Shown: positions 12,407-23,111 of the stretch, piece after piece
Layout of the letters: every line of letters starts with the position of its first letter
How positions within the stretch are numbered: position 1 is the stretch's first letter
DNA from: Apostichopus japonicus
Lineage: Eukaryota > Echinodermata > Holothuroidea > Aspidochirotida > Stichopodidae
Direction of reading: 5' to 3'
DNA: 64,000 nt
Assembly: GCF_037975245.1 (NCBI RefSeq)
Contig: NC_092577.1
Span: forward strand, 19,466,898-19,530,897
The notes under the pieces: generated by a model
Seen by the model: the letters and a program-made list of their open reading frames with translations, nothing else
The model's database searches: none
What the model was told of the DNA's origin: nothing
Translations under genes and position numbers: made by a program

Positions 12407-14204
12407 GTGTGCTTTTTACGTGCAAAGAAACGGACACGGACCAAAGGTCAACAAAACCAAAAACAATCCCAGTCTGTTTAACAACCACCAAAAACCCAAC
12501 TGAAAACCCACAAACAGAAATCTCTCACTAACCCACAAATGTATAAAATATAGCGTTTAACGTGACGTGAAAAGGACACGGACCCAAAGGCTAACAGAAC
12601 TAAAACAATAAAGCTACACAAACAAGCCCGAAAATGCCAACACCAAACCACAAACAGAAAACCCCCAACCCATATTATGTAAAATTCATCCGGGGTACGC
12701 CGTCCCGATAGCAGACGACAGGCTTGCGCATTACCTGCGAAATTTTCCCAATACGGGTCTTTTCAAGCCCCTAACAGTATTCCCCCTTTTCTTACGAGGG
12801 AGCAGAGTTCTTAACTCCTCGTCAACCTTGATCGAGTGGACCTCCCTGTCAGGAACAGGAGGTCCACTAGCGACCATCGTGTCCGGTATAGCGGAAGCGG
12901 CTGCGGGTAGGGTGGAAGGGCCACTCGAGTCAATGAGATCAGTGGCCTGTTTTGTCTCATCAAACCAATCGGAGGACTCCTTAGCCACAACTAATAAGGC
13001 AGTAGTGCAGTCCTCCATTGGCGAGTCAGAATCTGGGCCACTTTGTCTCTTGGGCCGGTTGACTCGGGGCCCGACTAGTATCACCGATAGCGGGCGTAGC
13101 TACCGGTGAACCAGTACAAGCGGCATCCTGCGCCGCGTGCCACTCCGCTAGTACCATCTCCGCCGTTTTGTTCTGCTCTGCCTCAGTGGGCAGGCTGGCA
13201 GTCTCGGCAAGTTCGATCAGGGGAGAGGTCGGACACGAAAGGGGGAACAAAGCCTCCATCGGGGCGCTAGTGTCGGACACTGGGGCGATGACAGGAGCAT
13301 CATGTAGTACGGTGTCAGAGGCCGGGACAGGGTCCGCTTCAACCACGCCCGTAGCCACTCTCACGGCGTATGAGCGGTCTGGGCATAAACGGGCGAGCTG
13401 GCCCGTTTTCCCACACGAGTTACATACGATATCCCCTTTACACTCGGCCAGGGTATGCCCAACCTGTAAACAGCGGCTACACCGCTTGTTCGGGCACAAC
13501 CTAGCCTCATGCCCTTCCAGCCCACACCTCCAACAAGTGCGAGGCTGGCCCGGGTACGCAATGTGTGCCCTGTGCCCATTAGCCCACAAGGTAGAGGGGA
13601 TATCGGACTTGAGTTCGATTCTAACTCGTCTAGTCCCGGTCTTGACACCTTTACATTAAAGGAATTCCGGCTCCTCGTAGCCGGTCACTTTCCCAAAATG
13701 CCCCAGTGTCCGCACAACAACCTGTTCAGACATGTCCAGAGGGAGATGGAGGACTGTCACCCACACCGAACTGTCATACGGTGTGACCTTCAGTCCCTCA
13801 ACTCCCTCCAACACATGGACGCCTCGGACGCGGGCAGCCTCCGAGGTAAACCGTACACCAAAACAATTCATACCCCGGAGAGGTTTACGCTGAAGCGCGT
13901 CAACCTCTCCAGGGACCTTTAAACCAACAGAACGCAAAACTGCAAACAAACTTGTACGGGGACGACCTTAAGCCTCCCCCGAAAAACTCAACAGTACGAT
14001 TTTGCTGTCACGGCGAGCCGCCATGACAGCTAGGGGTGTGGCAAAGCCACGCACCTATACACAAACCAAAACGAAACAAACCCAAAACACACAAACTACA
14101 CTAAAACAAACTGTAAACTAATGAAGGGCCAACGTTAAAACACAAAGGTGGTCAAGGAAAGGTGGAGAGCAGCCGAAAACACGTCCGCACTCCACGAGAA
14201 GTGA
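12407..14204 (-). mobile_element. ORF1-only 'half-LINE' element with 10-bp target-site duplication
   Basis: This is a complete-looking element about 1.8 kb long on the minus strand. Its 5' end is near 14204 and its 3' end near 12407. The 10-base direct repeat ACTTTGAAAT flanks it (12397-12406 and 14205-14214). The 5' leader contains CTCGTGGAGTGCGGACGTG, clearly related to TTTCGTGGAGTGCAGACGTG at the start of the full-length LINE (about 32066). The start codon at 14024 begins MAARRDSKIV, matching MASRRDSKIV of the LINE's ORF1. ORF1 is followed directly by about 320 bases of 3' untranslated sequence with no endonuclease or reverse transcriptase. The last bases read CACGTAAAAAGCAC, the same as the autonomous LINE. 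I infer a non-autonomous partner mobilised in trans, comparable to mammalian HAL1. Two further partial copies lie at 18537-19122 and 63645-64000. Confidence 0.85.
12731..14024 (-). pseudogene. ORF1 (RNA-binding gag-like protein with CCHC knuckles) of the half-LINE
   Basis: The start at 14024 gives MAARRDSKIVLLSF. A one-base slip near GGCTTAAGG (about 13965) then moves the frame. The region 13949-13656 is an RRM-like domain similar to the LINE ORF1 (VPGEVDAL, VRFTSEAAR, VTPYDSSVWVTVLHLPL). The region 13589-13026 carries YPGQPRTCWRCG and three zinc knuckles: CWRCGLEGHEARLC, CSRCLQVGHTLAEC and CNSCGKTGQLARLC. The third has Gln where the zinc-binding His should be. A Pro/Ser/Asp-rich tail follows in another frame to 12731 (ends LGKFRR). 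At least three frame breaks mean it is not intact now. Known role of such proteins: coating LINE RNA in a ribonucleoprotein. Confidence 0.85.
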
Positions 14205-14214
14205 ACTTTGAAAT

Positions 14215-14409
14215 CGTTTCGCTGCGTGCTGGTCGTCCTTTTGTAGTTTTCTGAATGTTTCAGTGGCTGGTTCGGCGTTTTGTCTCTGCAGGTCCGTGGG
14301 CCTACGGCTCGCTTGACCTGAGTTTCGCTGGTAAGAAGAATGGATGGTTCGGTAGTGCCGTCTGGCCGTGGCGTTTTGTATCCCGCACGGCGGGTCACGT
14401 AAAAAGCAC
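14215..14409 (+). mobile_element. 3' terminal fragment of the Tx1-like LINE
   Basis: These 195 bases match the last codons and 3' untranslated region of the LINE at 32-37 kb (from CGTTTCGCTGCGTG onward). They end with the CCCGC-ACG-GCGGG hairpin and CACGTAAAAAGCAC. The left boundary coincides with the right target-site copy of the half-LINE. GCACTTTGAAATC (13 bases split by the half-LINE) resembles GCACTTTCAACATC to the right, so the fragment probably had its own target-site duplication at the same place. Confidence 0.88.
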
Positions 14410-15304
14410 TTTCAACATCTTTGTTTCGAAGGTTGCTTGTTTCCTCGGACTTTTTACAGTCCTTTCAGAACATCCCGTATGGACCGGCGAAGACTAGAGA
14501 GTACACAGGGTTTTAGTAAACTGCGTACAACTTGTATGACTGATCTGAATAAATATCTTTATTCTTGTCTATATGAGTTTCATTCAATCTGGGATCAAAC
14601 AAAAAGAGAATACAAATTAATTAATCTTAACCTTTACACTTAGTAGGTTACATTAGTGAAATGATTATGCAAAAGTCCTTAACTCTGAATAGCACTTTAA
14701 ACATTTTTAATACACAGATAATTTCAAATAAATGTCATTAAAACCCTCATAGTCTATGAACCAATGCATATACATACACAGAATACTTTGATAATTCGCG
14801 CAAGTCAACCCTGCCTGCACTTCATTGGATCGAAAAAACGTGCAATTTGACCAAACTAAACATACTAAATTTCCCGCTACTTTTACATAAAATGTCATTA
14901 CAAACCAACAACTTACTTCTTTGGCAGTATACTGAAATAAAACACGTTATATGAACTTACGACTGTCAGGCTTTAACAATAAGCGGTAAAATATTTGTAA
15001 CGGTAAACTACTCGACCGGACGAGGAATGTCGATAATTGTTTCTGAGTAACCGCAAACTAAATACAAACAAATTATCAATGTGAAAAGGTTAAATCGAAC
15101 TGAAGTGTGCAGTAATCCCGACTTCTCGCAACACCATATAATCTGCAATCTTCCTGTTCGTGAATGCCAAGAAAATATAATGCTTAATTTGGTCGACTTC
15201 CGCCATAACTGTCGACTAATGGCTCTGTAAATATTAATTGCTATACGTGCGTATAGTAAGCATTTGCAGCGCGAGCTGAATTTCGAGCGAAAGCTTTTTC
15301 ATTT
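14410..15304. other. Non-coding spacer
   Basis: AT-rich sequence with no recognisable gene or repeat. Confidence 0.5.
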
Positions 15305-15515
15305 ACACCACGGAACCAATTTTAGACGGCAACGTAGGTTTAGACAACAACGTAAGTTTAGACAACCACGTAAGTTAAGACAGCAACGAAAGTTAAGGCA
15401 ACAACGAAAGTTAAGGCACCAACAAAAGGTTAGGCAACAACGGAAGTTTAGGCAACAACATGGTAAAAACAGCACCAACAACTTTTAGTTTAGACAGCAA
15501 CAAACTTAGTTTAGA
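15305..15515 (+). repeat. 18-bp minisatellite (RQQRKF-type if read through)
   Basis: About ten imperfect 18-base units related to GACAACAACGTAAGTTTA follow one another. One frame of the first part (15264-15488) reads an Arg/Gln/Lys/Phe repeat (RQQRKFRQ), but it starts without context and has no partner exon, so I treat it as a minisatellite and not a gene. Confidence 0.85.
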
Positions 15516-17202
15516 CAACGAAATAAGGTCGCCCTTTTCGCGTTCCATTGGTTTAAGACATAAATGAATCCAGAAAGCAGCAATTGCATCTATGGTAGTC
15601 ATGTAAATATTCAGTTGTTAAGTGAGTCACAAATGTGCCTAACAGGTATCATTTGAAATGGGTTGTACATCTTATGCAATTCACTACACATATTAAATAA
15701 GCATATAATGAGGGCATAGAAAGAAACACTTACTCATCATTCCCATCTCCATCATTCTTTGGGACGGTTTCTGTGATAGTTGAAATCGATGGCTGCCAAG
15801 TGCTTTCTCGCCACATATAAAGAATGACAAAGTTTGTGGTGATATGTTAACTATTAAGTTTGATTATGCAAACTTTTATCAGGGTTTCTTTGCCACAATA
15901 TATTTCATAGTCATATTTACCTTTTGTGTTTGCAAGCAGTTGTCTTACCATTTACACAAATACACACGCACAAAATTTCCATGACAATCTTGGCCGTTTG
16001 GCAAGAAATGAAGAACTATTCACAGACCGTCATGAGCAATTATTATAAAAAATTATGATGTTACCTGGCAGGGTAGTTGAAGGATGTCCATGCAGCCCAC
16101 TGTTACCATGAACGAGCTTTTAGGTTTTGGCATGGGGCATTCAGGAACCATGAAGCAATGCTACTTATCAAAGTATTGTCCTGACTCTCTAAATTCACTC
16201 TGATACAGGGCCACCTGGGCTGGATGTCCAGGAAGTTAATCACCATCTCATATATATATATTTCGACTTAAGGAGAGGAAGGACTACCAGGTGTCAACAT
16301 GGGCTATTCATTGTAATCAGCTAATGAGCTAACAAGAGACTACTGTAACTGTATGTACTGAAGGTAGTTTATATGTAGGCTGATTTCCTGTCAATGCTCT
16401 CAACGTAGATGTTGTAGAAGGTGAAGTGGAGATGAAGGACAAAAGCTGGATTTCAATACACTATGTATTACTTGCAAAGATTACCAACAATGGCAGAAGG
16501 GTATTCCACGCATCTCTGAAGCATAGGTCTACTGAAAACAAATACTAAAATTAATGCTGACGAACACATGGTACAATGTTGCATACCATAGGCTATATTG
16601 TGCATACTAAATAAATTACCAAAACAGAATGTGACTTTCTATGTTGGGTTTCACCTTAGAATTAAGCTTAGCGTAGCTACATACCAAGTGAAGCAAAATA
16701 AATAGGGTGGACTGGGGGAAAATCCTCCCTGCGCTTTTGGCTGAATGGGATGTCATAATAGGTACCTGTTGCCCTCATCAATAAAGACTCATCGCACACA
16801 TGACTACCACGGGTTTACGAGTCTCACAACAACTGCTGGTCAGTTTTATGGCAAAGTTTCACTTTTGCAAGTATTTGTTATAAAATTTGGGGTCACAATA
16901 TGAGTCATAACAGGTCCAGGGGACCATACAATATACGTGTATGTATTTTGTTTGTCTGATTATTTGGATTTACGAGGATTTCCATAGCTAGTTTTGTATT
17001 CCTCACGTAGACCAGCCATGACTGCACTAATCTAGAAATGGTTCCCATTGGGGCATACTGCCTACTGTGCATTTGGGTAAAAAGCCCCCCCAGGCTCTTT
17101 ACCCAAAGGAGGAGGCGTTTTACTCCGAGAGCATAGGCTCGATATGTATTAATGCATTATCTTTATAGGCTTTCTCCTTTCTTCACATACAGAGTTATCA
17201 AG
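15516..17202. other. Non-coding stretch
   Basis: No gene is seen. A short (TA)n run sits at about 16250-16260. The segment 16690-17110 has two purine/pyrimidine-rich patches (GGACTGGGGGAAAATCC; TAAAAAGCCCCCCCAGG) that could belong to the 5' end of the pogo-like element that follows, but no inverted repeats could be paired. Confidence 0.45.
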
Positions 17203-18401
17203 ATGCCGCGTACGTACAAACGTAAAACAGAACGAGCCTCCTATACACAAGAGGACTTACAGAGGGCACTTGCGGCTATCGCTGAAGGTGCCGCTTTAAA
17301 GTCAACGCAAAGGCGTATGGTATGTCACCATGGAAGGCTTGCTAAGCCAGGGTCGGTCGTTTTGGGAAGATTCCGGCTAGATATAAATAACACATATGAG
17401 GCTGATCTGATCTTGTGGCAAAGATTGAGGATATGGAGAAGGCTTTATTTGGTCTAACGACGAAATATGTCCGACGACTAGCCCATGATTTTCCTAATCA
17501 AATGGGGATAAAACATCGCTTCAACACAGACAACAAAATGGCTGGTTAAGATTGGCTGAGCGGCTTCATGTCACGACACCCAGAGCTGGCATCCGTAAAC
17601 CGGAAGCGATGAACATTGCTAGAGCGGTTGGCTTTAACAGGCCACAAGTTGAGAAGTTTTTTGACGTCTACAGAGGTGTTCTGACAAGCCACGAGTACAG
17701 CGCTGCACGGATTTGGAACATGGATGAGACCAGGGTGTCAAATGTTCAGAAGCCTGGGAAAAACCGTCACTGTTATCTGCGCTACCAATGCCGTTGCAAT
17801 TTACATTCCTCCCATGTTAATTTTCCCCAGAAAGCGCGTGGTGGACACCTTAATGAAAAACGGGCCAGCTGGAGCCATCGGCCATTGCACTGAGAGTGGC
17901 TGGACCGATGAAGAGAGCTTCTTGAAATGGCTGCGACATTTCTACGAGATTGTAAAGCCATCTGTTGAAGAGAAACATGCGCTAATCCTAGATGGTCACC
18001 ATAGCCACAAAACCCTGGCAGCTGTGGAGTTTGCTCGCGCAAATGGGATTGTCATGATAACCCTACCACCCCACTGCACGCACAAAATGCAGCCACTGGA
18101 CAAGACAATTTTCAAAGCCCTGAAGAATGGCTTCAACGCATCAGCAGACACATGGGTGGTTGCCAAACAGGGAAAGCGTATCAATTGTTATGACATTGCT
18201 GAGATATTCGCCTCCGCATACAACAGATCAGCAACCGTCGAGAAGTCAGTGAATGGGATTAGAGTGTGTGGACTCTGGCCATTCAACAACAGAGTCTTCA
18301 CTTATGAGGACTACATCCCAGCCGCACTAACCGACGAACCCCGAGGACAATCTTCAGAGACCACTTGGGACCGCGGCTGCCGAGACAGAAGTGCCTCCTA
18401 A
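17203..18401 (+). pseudogene. Decayed pogo/Tigger-type transposase (pipsqueak HTH + CENP-B HTH + DDE)
   Basis: Start MPRTYKRKTERASYTQEDL at 17203 is followed by a pipsqueak-type helix-turn-helix (ALAAIAEGAALKSTQRR). The CENP-B/Tc5-type segment comes next in another frame (VRRLAHDFP, then DWLSGFMSRHPEL with a stop before DWL at about 17549). From 17552 the frame gives RKPEAMNIARAVGFNRPQV and NMDETRVSNV, containing the first catalytic Asp. From 17724 it gives LILDGHHSHK with the second Asp and LPPHCTHKMQPLDKTIFKAL with the third. This order and the motifs are those of Tc1/mariner-superfamily pogo/Tigger transposases. At least three frameshifts or stops make it inactive. The right end of the transposon is not recognisable, and half-LINE sequence begins about 135 bases downstream. 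Confidence 0.88.
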
Positions 18402-18536
18402 CCAAGAAAACGCGCAACAGCCTTCAACCCCTACTGATGAGCTGGAAACAACTCAATGAGCATCCAATTGGATTGAACAACCCGCAAGTGGGTCAAAGGG
18501 CTCCTTCTGGACCGAGTGTAACAGTGAAGGCAATTA

Positions 18537-19122
18537 CACTGGGGCGATGAAAGGAGCATCAGGTGGTACGGTGTCAGAGACCGGGACGGGGACCGCGTCA
18601 ACCACACCCGTTGCCCCTCTCGCGGCACAAAACGAGCGAAATGGGCCGTTTTCCCACACGAGTTGCATGCAATATCCCCTTAACACTCGGCCGGGGTATG
18701 CCCAACCTGTAAACAGCGGCTACACCGCTTGTTCGGGCACAATCTGGTCTCATGCCCTTCCAGCCCACACCTCCAACAAGTGCGAGGCTGGCCCGGGTAT
18801 GCAATGTGGGCCCTGTGCCCATTAGCCCACAAGGTACAGGGGATATCGGACTTGAGTTGTAGTCCCGGTCTTGACACCATTGCATTCAAGGAATTCCGGC
18901 TCCTCGTAGCCGCTCACTTTCCCAAAACGCCCCATTGTCCGCACAACAACCTGTTCAGACATGTCCAGAGGGAGATGGCAGACTGTCACCCACACCGAAC
19001 TGTCATACGGTGTGACCCTCAGCCCCTCAACTCCCTCCAACACATGGACGGGGGCAGCATCAAAACCATTCATACCCCGGAGAGGTTCACGCTGAAGCGC
19101 ATCAACCTCTCCAGGGACCTTT
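18537..19122 (-). mobile_element. Internal fragment of the half-LINE ORF1
   Basis: On the minus strand this matches 13277-13926 of the complete half-LINE: the RRM-like part (VTPYDSSVWVTVCHLPL) and the first two zinc knuckles (CWRCGLEGHETRLC, CSRCLQVGHTPAEC). Both ends of the element are missing. Several small deletions separate it from the other copy (for example around 19049-19060). It is inactive. Confidence 0.88.
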
Positions 19123-19297
19123 TAACCAACAAGAGCAGCAATGCAGCTGTATCTCCATCTACAGTATTTCCACCGATGTAAAATGCTATTGAACATTTCT
19201 TGAAAAATAAATCAAGGTGATTCGTTCCAAGTGTCTCGCCTGGTTGAGCTATCAGTGGTTTTTCATCGGTATCCATGCAAATCACCAGTTCCAGAAC

Positions 19298-19889
19298 CAG
19301 TGGCGGCGCCAGGAATTCTTAATTGGCGAGGCTAAGGGGGGGGGGGGCTGAGCCAATTTTTTGGGTGGCTTACAATATTGAGTGATCGCCGTCCTGGGGG
19401 AGGGGTATAAGGGGAGGGGGTGCCCCCTCCCCTTTTGAAATTTCTCCCAATCCTGGAAAGGCCTACATGCAAAATGGTGGCATTTAGCAAGGCTTTTGTC
19501 ACCATTTTTTATGTAACTTTAGTCAAATTAGAATGGAAGATACCAATTCACAGTTTTCGTATCACTAAAATATTACCTGCTGTGAAAGATCCAATTCCTT
19601 TGCTCAATTATTATATCGCGCTCTCTGACACAACTCCTGTTTTAGTCTGTATACATGCTGTTTGTGAAACGCACACGACATTGCCGTATGAGAACAAAAT
19701 TTCCATTGACCATTGTAGCACTGCGTTATGGCTGACAAAATTTGGGTAGGCTATATTGTTTCAATGAGGTTTTTGTTTGTTTGCCTGTTTCAGTTGGGGG
19801 GGGGGGCTAATGGGGGGGCTGACTACTTCAGTGGGGCGGGGGGGGGGAGGGGGGTCTAAAGCCCCCCACCCCCCTTGGCGCCGCCACTG
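19298..19889. mobile_element. Non-autonomous hAT-type element (592 bp) with perfect ends
   Basis: The ends are a perfect 14-base inverted repeat: CAGTGGCGGCGCCA at 19298-19311 and TGGCGCCGCCACTG at 19876-19889. The 8-base direct repeat TCCAGAAC lies immediately outside on both sides (19290-19297, 19890-19897). An 8-bp duplication with CAG...CTG ends is the signature of hAT transposons. The interior has G-runs near both ends (19336-19347, 19798-19858) and no transposase. The open frame at 19420-19749 has no recognisable domain. I infer mobilisation by a hAT transposase elsewhere in the genome. Confidence 0.92.
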
Positions 19890-19897
19890 TCCAGAAC

Positions 19898-20415
19898 AAA
19901 TGAGCCTACAACTATATAGCAAACCATGTCAATATAGCTGCTGCGGTTAATAACATATACTTCCCGTCAACTTTGATGATAATTACCAAATTTGCTCCAA
20001 TAAACTTTTGTACCAAGTTTCATGTTGATCTAACAATCTAGAGAATAATCAACGCTCTGGGTTTAATACAAGCGAAGCCAGAGTGCGTACAGCGATAGCA
20101 TTAAACACAGAAGCGTTGATTATTCGTTAGATAACCTAATAGTGGGGCGGATACGTGTCAAAATTTAGTCGAATTGTGGGTTTTGTGGTAAAAGCACCAA
20201 AATTGGTGTATATCAAGTTGAAGGCATACTTGATGATTTAAGATATAGTGCCAAGCCGAATTTTCCCTGTTACGTATGTTACAGAGGGAAATTCAAAATG
20301 GCCGCCGTCTGAATAGAAATCTCTATTTATTTACCTATCTTTGTGAATGGTCGACATAAAAATATAACCAAAGTGCGTTTTTATATGTTTTCTGACATTG
20401 TGAATCCAATGGTGA
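19898..20415. other. Non-coding spacer around the inverted repeat
   Basis: Apart from the inverted repeat at 20029-20145 nothing coding is seen. The sequence ATGGCCGCCGTCTGAATAG at 20299-20317 is only a chance short frame. Confidence 0.4.
20029..20145. repeat. Imperfect inverted repeat (hairpin-forming)
   Basis: GAATAATCAACGCTCTGGGTTTAAT at about 20042-20066 is matched in reverse by ATTAAACACAGAAGCGTTGATTATTC at about 20110-20135. ATCTAAC/GTTAGAT lie outside the arms (the left arm has a short insertion). It looks like a small palindromic mobile element or its relic. Confidence 0.75.
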
Positions 20416-22698
20416 GTGGAAGCCTCCGATGGAATAAAACGTTACAAATCTGACCAATTACAACCAAGTATGTCGAAGAAGGAAACACCACAACTTCCTG
20501 AATCTTACACCAACTTGACGCATGTGACCATGACGAAGAAAATCCTCACTAGCCCTCCTGTGGATGGTACACTCACAAATGATGGGCACCTTATTAAATC
20601 TGCCATCAAAGAGGAGAAGAAGTGGCAAAACACTACATATCGGCTTGTAAACAAAGAGGTCCAAACTATTGATGATCCCATCACATGGGCTGCATTCCAT
20701 TCTGATGCAGAACAACAACCTGACTTTGATGTCACCATCACGTCATTGCTGCCTTTGTTCACATATGATTCCAAGTCTGCGGCTATGATTCGTCACTCAA
20801 TGGACAAAGTGCCTGTCTTAACACTGGACCAACCATTGTTCACGATTGCCATGCAGATCCAGTGGAACTGGCCGGATGTATATGGGGAGAAGAGGTTCGT
20901 AATTCTCCTAGGAGGCTTGCACATTGAGTCGGTCGCATTAACGACTATTGGAGATTTCCTTGATGGCAGTGGTTGGACGCACGCACTAACCCTAGCAGAA
21001 GTTGCTACAGCTTGAACAGCTGAATCAATTCTTAAGACGTCACATGTGAAAAGAACGAGGCATGCACACCAAGTTAGTGCCAGTGCATTATCCATATTAT
21101 TGCACAATGCATATGATGCATACAGTGAAGAAATTGAGCCTATACCTTTTGATGATTGGTGCATTAGACGATCCGAGACTTCCCCACAATTCCAGTACTG
21201 CGTAATGCACTGCCAACTTCTCTCTCTATGTCGCTTCCCTAGTAGCGTTGACTCCATGGTTTTTTTCCACTGGATCACACCACTATTCAAGATGGGTACC
21301 TATTCACATTCGAGATATGATGCTGTTGCATAAACACCACCCGGACATTGCCAACCAGTTCGCTCAAGGAGGCTTTGTTGTGCGCAAAACCAAACGTCCA
21401 CTCTCGGCAATAGCCATCGACCATGCCCACGAACAAAACAACAAGGTTGTGAAAGGAAACGGGGGAGCAATTGGTTGATTGGAGAACCCGAGAGCTCTAC
21501 TGCGCTGGATGGTGGCAGGACCTGAAGTGGCGAGGGTTATTGAGGAATTTGACGTCAATTGCCTCGATTGCAGCCATCATAATGCTAGTTCAAGCAATCT
21601 CAAGCACCATGAACATACTGCTGCCGTACAAAGTGCATTTGCTAAGATGGTGGAGGCCCTTGTTCGAGTAATTGACGAAATGGGAAACCCATTCACAGAA
21701 GAGAGCTGTGACCTTTTAGTACTTGATACTAGAGACATTGCAGATCCAGCAGTAGCCGAAACTGTTCGTACTATAAAGAAAACAGGCCAGGAACAGTACG
21801 AAACTTACATGGCAGAGCGAGTTACACAACGGACAACACCCGTATCTGATCCTATCAGCAGAAACAAACTGCCATTGTTTAGCCGACCACCAAGAAGACT
21901 TCAAACAAAATCGAAGCAAATTTTGTCATCACTTAAAAGTGATTGTGCATTGTTTTTACGGCTGTACATTTCCTGTCAAACAAGGGATGGAGACTTACAC
22001 AATTTCTTCAGACACGAGAATCACGCATACCCACCATCGTTGTCTCAGCTTGGAAAACTCCGGTTTGGGACGAAGGATGATCTTGCAGAATGTCTTGAAG
22101 CGTTCTGTACATTGTGTGAAGAACCTCACCAGTCGATGTCATCATATTGGATGGTGCTGCAATAGTCAACATGTTGAAGCCAATCAGTGCCAAAACCTTC
22201 CAAGAATATGCCACACAGGTGTTTCTACCTTACATCAAAGCTCAGCTGAGAACAGTGAAAAGAATTGACATCATTTGGGATGCTTACTTAGAAGGGAGTC
22301 TCAAGTCCACCACACGAGAAAAGCGAGGAAAGGGTATTCGAAGACGTGTCGCAGCATCAAACACGATCCCAGGAAATTTGCAAGAGTTCTTGCGACTGGC
22401 TGATAACAAGACCGAGCTATTCTACTTCTTGACACATGAGGTAAGCTACGATAATGGCATAAGTTTTAATACAATATAATGTTTGTTCACATTCTTCGAA
22501 ATGTTCATCGACACATTAATAGCGATCACATTATAATATCATCATGGTAACAAGTACAATACAATCATTCACAAATGATGTTTATTATTATTTTGCCTCA
22601 CTCTGATATCATTATTGGCAGCCAGAACAATCATTAAAGAATTGTATTCATTCTTTTCCTCTTTGTAGGTCGTGGATAATCTTTCTGCGGAGAATGAG
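20416..22698 (+). pseudogene. Intron-bearing transposon-associated gene of unnamed multi-copy family
   Basis: The protein resembles a family repeated many times in marine invertebrate genomes and usually annotated as uncharacterised. Recognisable blocks in order: WNWPDVYGEKRFVILLGGLH (about 20867), EVATA and KRTRHAHQVSAS (21000-21080), SRWVPIHIRDMMLL (about 21290), AIAIDHAHEQNNKVVKGNGG (about 21408), ENPRALLRWMVAGPEVARVI (21482), and DIIWDAYLEGSLKSTTREKR with KGIRRRV (about 22270-22350). Defects: TGA at 21013-21015 where Gly is expected, frameshift near 21240, TGA at 21476-21478, frameshift near 22135. A consensus GT donor at 22441 and AG acceptor at 22667-22668 define a small in-frame exon, 22669-22698, followed by another GT. 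The 3' remainder is absent. The function is unknown; I infer a mobile-element gene from its copy number and context. Confidence 0.7.
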
Positions 22699-22739
22699 GT
22701 ATATATATTTGCACTATACCTCACCTGGATGTGTCATCC

Positions 22740-23110
22740 CTTGCTCCATGTACTCATGAACCGATTTTGAGTGGTACCTTGCTTATTTAATCTGGGTCAA
22801 TGCTACGCTAATGGGCATTTGGGCCATATTTGGGGGCGTCTGGCGGCCCTTAGCAGCATAAAATTTGTCTGGCATAGGCCATTCAGTACTATGTGGCATT
22901 CATGCCTTAAGTTGACATTGGTTTCAAGTGGTACCTCGTTCGTTTGGTCAGATGCATTTTTGGGCCCCCTTTAACCGGCCCAGGGGCCACATGCAGCAGA
23001 GCGACCACGGCAGACATCCACTTTTGGATATACTGGGTTTTTCCACAAATGTTCCAATACTCAGATATTGCTACCTCGTTCGTTTGATCAAAGTGTACTG
23101 GGCTGCCGGT
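22740..23110. repeat. Degenerate tandem repeat, period about 140 bp
   Basis: Three related blocks carry TGGTACCTTGCTTATTTAA (22772), GTGGTACCTCGTTCGTTTGG (about 22929) and TTGCTACCTCGTTCGTTTGA (about 23063). The spacers contain GGGCC-rich words. The array fills the gap between the two transposon-like genes. Confidence 0.7.
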
Positions 23111-23111
23111 C

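Noticed and set aside
12407-14409. Twin-priming inversion of a single LINE insertion
   Set aside because: The minus-strand part has its own complete 3' terminus, a different 3' untranslated region and its own exact target duplication, so two separate insertions explain the junction better.
15264-15488. Arg/Gln-rich 74-residue protein
   Set aside because: It is read-through of an 18-bp minisatellite, with no flanking coding sequence.
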